Part shown: positions 4,753-5,309 of the stretch, piece by piece
Layout: every line of letters starts with the position of its first letter
Position numbering within the stretch: position 1 is the first letter of the stretch
Assembly: GCA_021324715.1 (NCBI GenBank)
Contig: JAJPIN010000244.1
Span: 1-5,309, forward strand
DNA: 5,309 nucleotides
Source of the DNA: Nitrososphaeria archaeon
GTDB taxonomy: Archaea; Thermoproteota; Nitrososphaeria; Nitrososphaerales; Nitrososphaeraceae
Reading direction: 5' to 3'
Position numbers and translations under genes: made by a program
Notes under the pieces: model-generated
Told to the model about the DNA's origin: nothing
Seen by the model: the letters and a program-made list of their open reading frames with translations, nothing else
Databases searched by the model: none

Positions 4753-5309
4753 ATGACATCCGGAAAATATTTCAATAGGGCTGTTATTGCACTGGATGCA
4801 CCTCACATTGGATTTGTTGTTCGAGAGACTAATGATAAAATTGTTGTATTCGGAGATGGCAAGGAAAGATATGATATACCACTTTCAGAAATCAAGACAG
4901 TTAGCAAAAACGTGTTGGTAGGACTAAAGTTTGGAGAAATTGCAAAAAAATATTCTGTTAGCAGGGATGCTCCGCTTCCTACAAGTAAATACGTGGACCC
5001 ATGGGGAAGAGATGATACCACTGATTTCAACAATTATGTAAAAGAATATGCAAAGACGCTGTTCAATAAAGGAGTCAGGATAGAAAATGAGGACCATGTA
5101 GGACATATAATGAAGGAAACTGATGACAAGATAATCATCTTCGGCGAACGTAATTATAGATTTGACGTTCCTAAATCTAAAATCATTGCTGTTGGGAGAA
5201 ACGTTATTTTAGGAATGGATTGGGACGAACTTTACACATATGAGGTCGATAAGAATTCACCGCTACCTAGTGGAGAATCCATAGATAAACTAGTGGAAGA
5301 AGAGGACAA
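4753..5309 (+). CDS. Protein with two tandem PRC-barrel-like domains, 3'-truncated by the window edge
   Basis: The frame from ATG 4753 stays open for 185 codons to the end of the window with no stop, so the C-terminus is missing. ATG 4753 is the first start after the in-frame TGA at 4747. No signal peptide or membrane helix is seen, so the protein is probably cytosolic. Residues 18-76 and 115-172 are copies of one domain: HIGFVVRETNDKIVVFG, then RYDIP, IKTVSKNVLVGL and a tail ending APLP in the first; HVGHIMKETDDKIIIFG, then RFDVP, IIAVGRNVILGM and a tail ending SPLP in the second. About 17 of the 39 core positions are identical, with one gap in the tail. The short strands, central IP/VP and final V-G pattern resemble PRC-barrel or DUF2171-type small beta-barrels, known as binding modules; this is a resemblance, not a firm match. 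A linker (77-114, PWGRDDTTDFNNYV then KEYAKTLFNKG) joins the copies. The function is unknown. Confidence 0.85.
   Translation, partial: MTSGKYFNRAVIALDAPHIGFVVRETNDKIVVFGDGKERYDIPLSEIKTVSKNVLVGLKFGEIAKKYSVSRDAPLPTSKYVDPWGRDDTTDFNNYVKEYAKTLFNKGVRIENEDHVGHIMKETDDKIIIFGERNYRFDVPKSKIIAVGRNVILGMDWDELYTYEVDKNSPLPSGESIDKLVEEED
4804..4980 (+). repeat. Protein-level internal repeat, copy 1 (PRC-barrel-like)
   Basis: This encodes residues 18-76 of the right-edge gene. It aligns with copy 2 at a fixed offset of 97 residues through residue 57, then with one gap. Shared positions include Gly20, Glu25-Thr26, Asp28-Lys29-Ile30, Phe33-Gly34, Arg39, Asp41, Pro43, Ser45, Asn53-Val54, Gly57 and the terminal Pro-Leu-Pro. 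The DNA itself has diverged, so the duplication is old. Confidence 0.8.
5095..5268 (+). repeat. Protein-level internal repeat, copy 2 (PRC-barrel-like)
   Basis: This encodes residues 115-172, the second copy of the domain. It matches copy 1 at Gly117, Glu122-Thr123, Asp125-Lys126-Ile127, Phe130-Gly131, Arg136, Asp138, Pro140, Ser142, Asn150-Val151, Gly154 and Pro-Leu-Pro 170-172. A third copy could follow beyond the window edge. Confidence 0.8.

Noticed and set aside
4803..5106. Two overlapping minus-strand frames at the right end
   Set aside because: They lie opposite the tandem-repeat gene, whose internal repeat conservation at protein level shows that the + strand is the coding one.

Overview
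The window most likely comes from an ammonia-oxidising archaeon of the Nitrososphaerota (Thaumarchaeota). This is inferred from the AT-rich composition, TATA boxes about 25 nt upstream of starts with no Shine-Dalgarno sequence (leaderless-type genes), frequent TTG and GTG starts, and protein types common in that lineage: an AmmeMemoRadiSam radical SAM enzyme, a stand-alone NAD(P)HX dehydratase, secreted beta-sandwich proteins and an RCK-less CPA2 antiporter. A low-GC genus such as Nitrosocosmicus would fit, but the genus cannot be fixed from these bases. No tRNA, rRNA, CRISPR array, insertion sequence or phage gene was seen.

Layout. Bases 1-996 (+) hold the 3' part of amrS, cut by the left edge. 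A 223-bp gap follows, with a hairpin plus T-run just downstream of the stop codon. Bases 1220-2101 (+) encode nnrD, the dehydratase that repairs hydrated NAD(P)H. Bases 2187-3140 (+) encode a secreted two-to-three-domain beta-sandwich protein with its own promoter. Convergent to it, 3207-4424 (-) encodes a CPA2 cation/proton antiporter. Upstream of the antiporter on the same strand, 4475-4630 (-) is a 51-codon gene for a charged protein that could be a ribbon-helix-helix DNA-binding protein. A 122-bp divergent promoter region (4631-4752) separates it from a right-edge partial gene starting at 4753 (+). That gene's product contains two copies of a PRC-barrel-like domain.

How the genes relate. 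AmrS and NnrD are both housekeeping or repair type enzymes, but the gap and hairpin argue for separate transcripts, so a shared pathway is not supported. The most suggestive local arrangement is at the right end: a small possible regulator, an inverted repeat between its TATA box and start codon, a cation antiporter 50 bp downstream, and a divergently transcribed PRC-like protein. This could be a small autoregulated ion-homeostasis module. That reading is inference from layout and motif shape, not demonstrated function.
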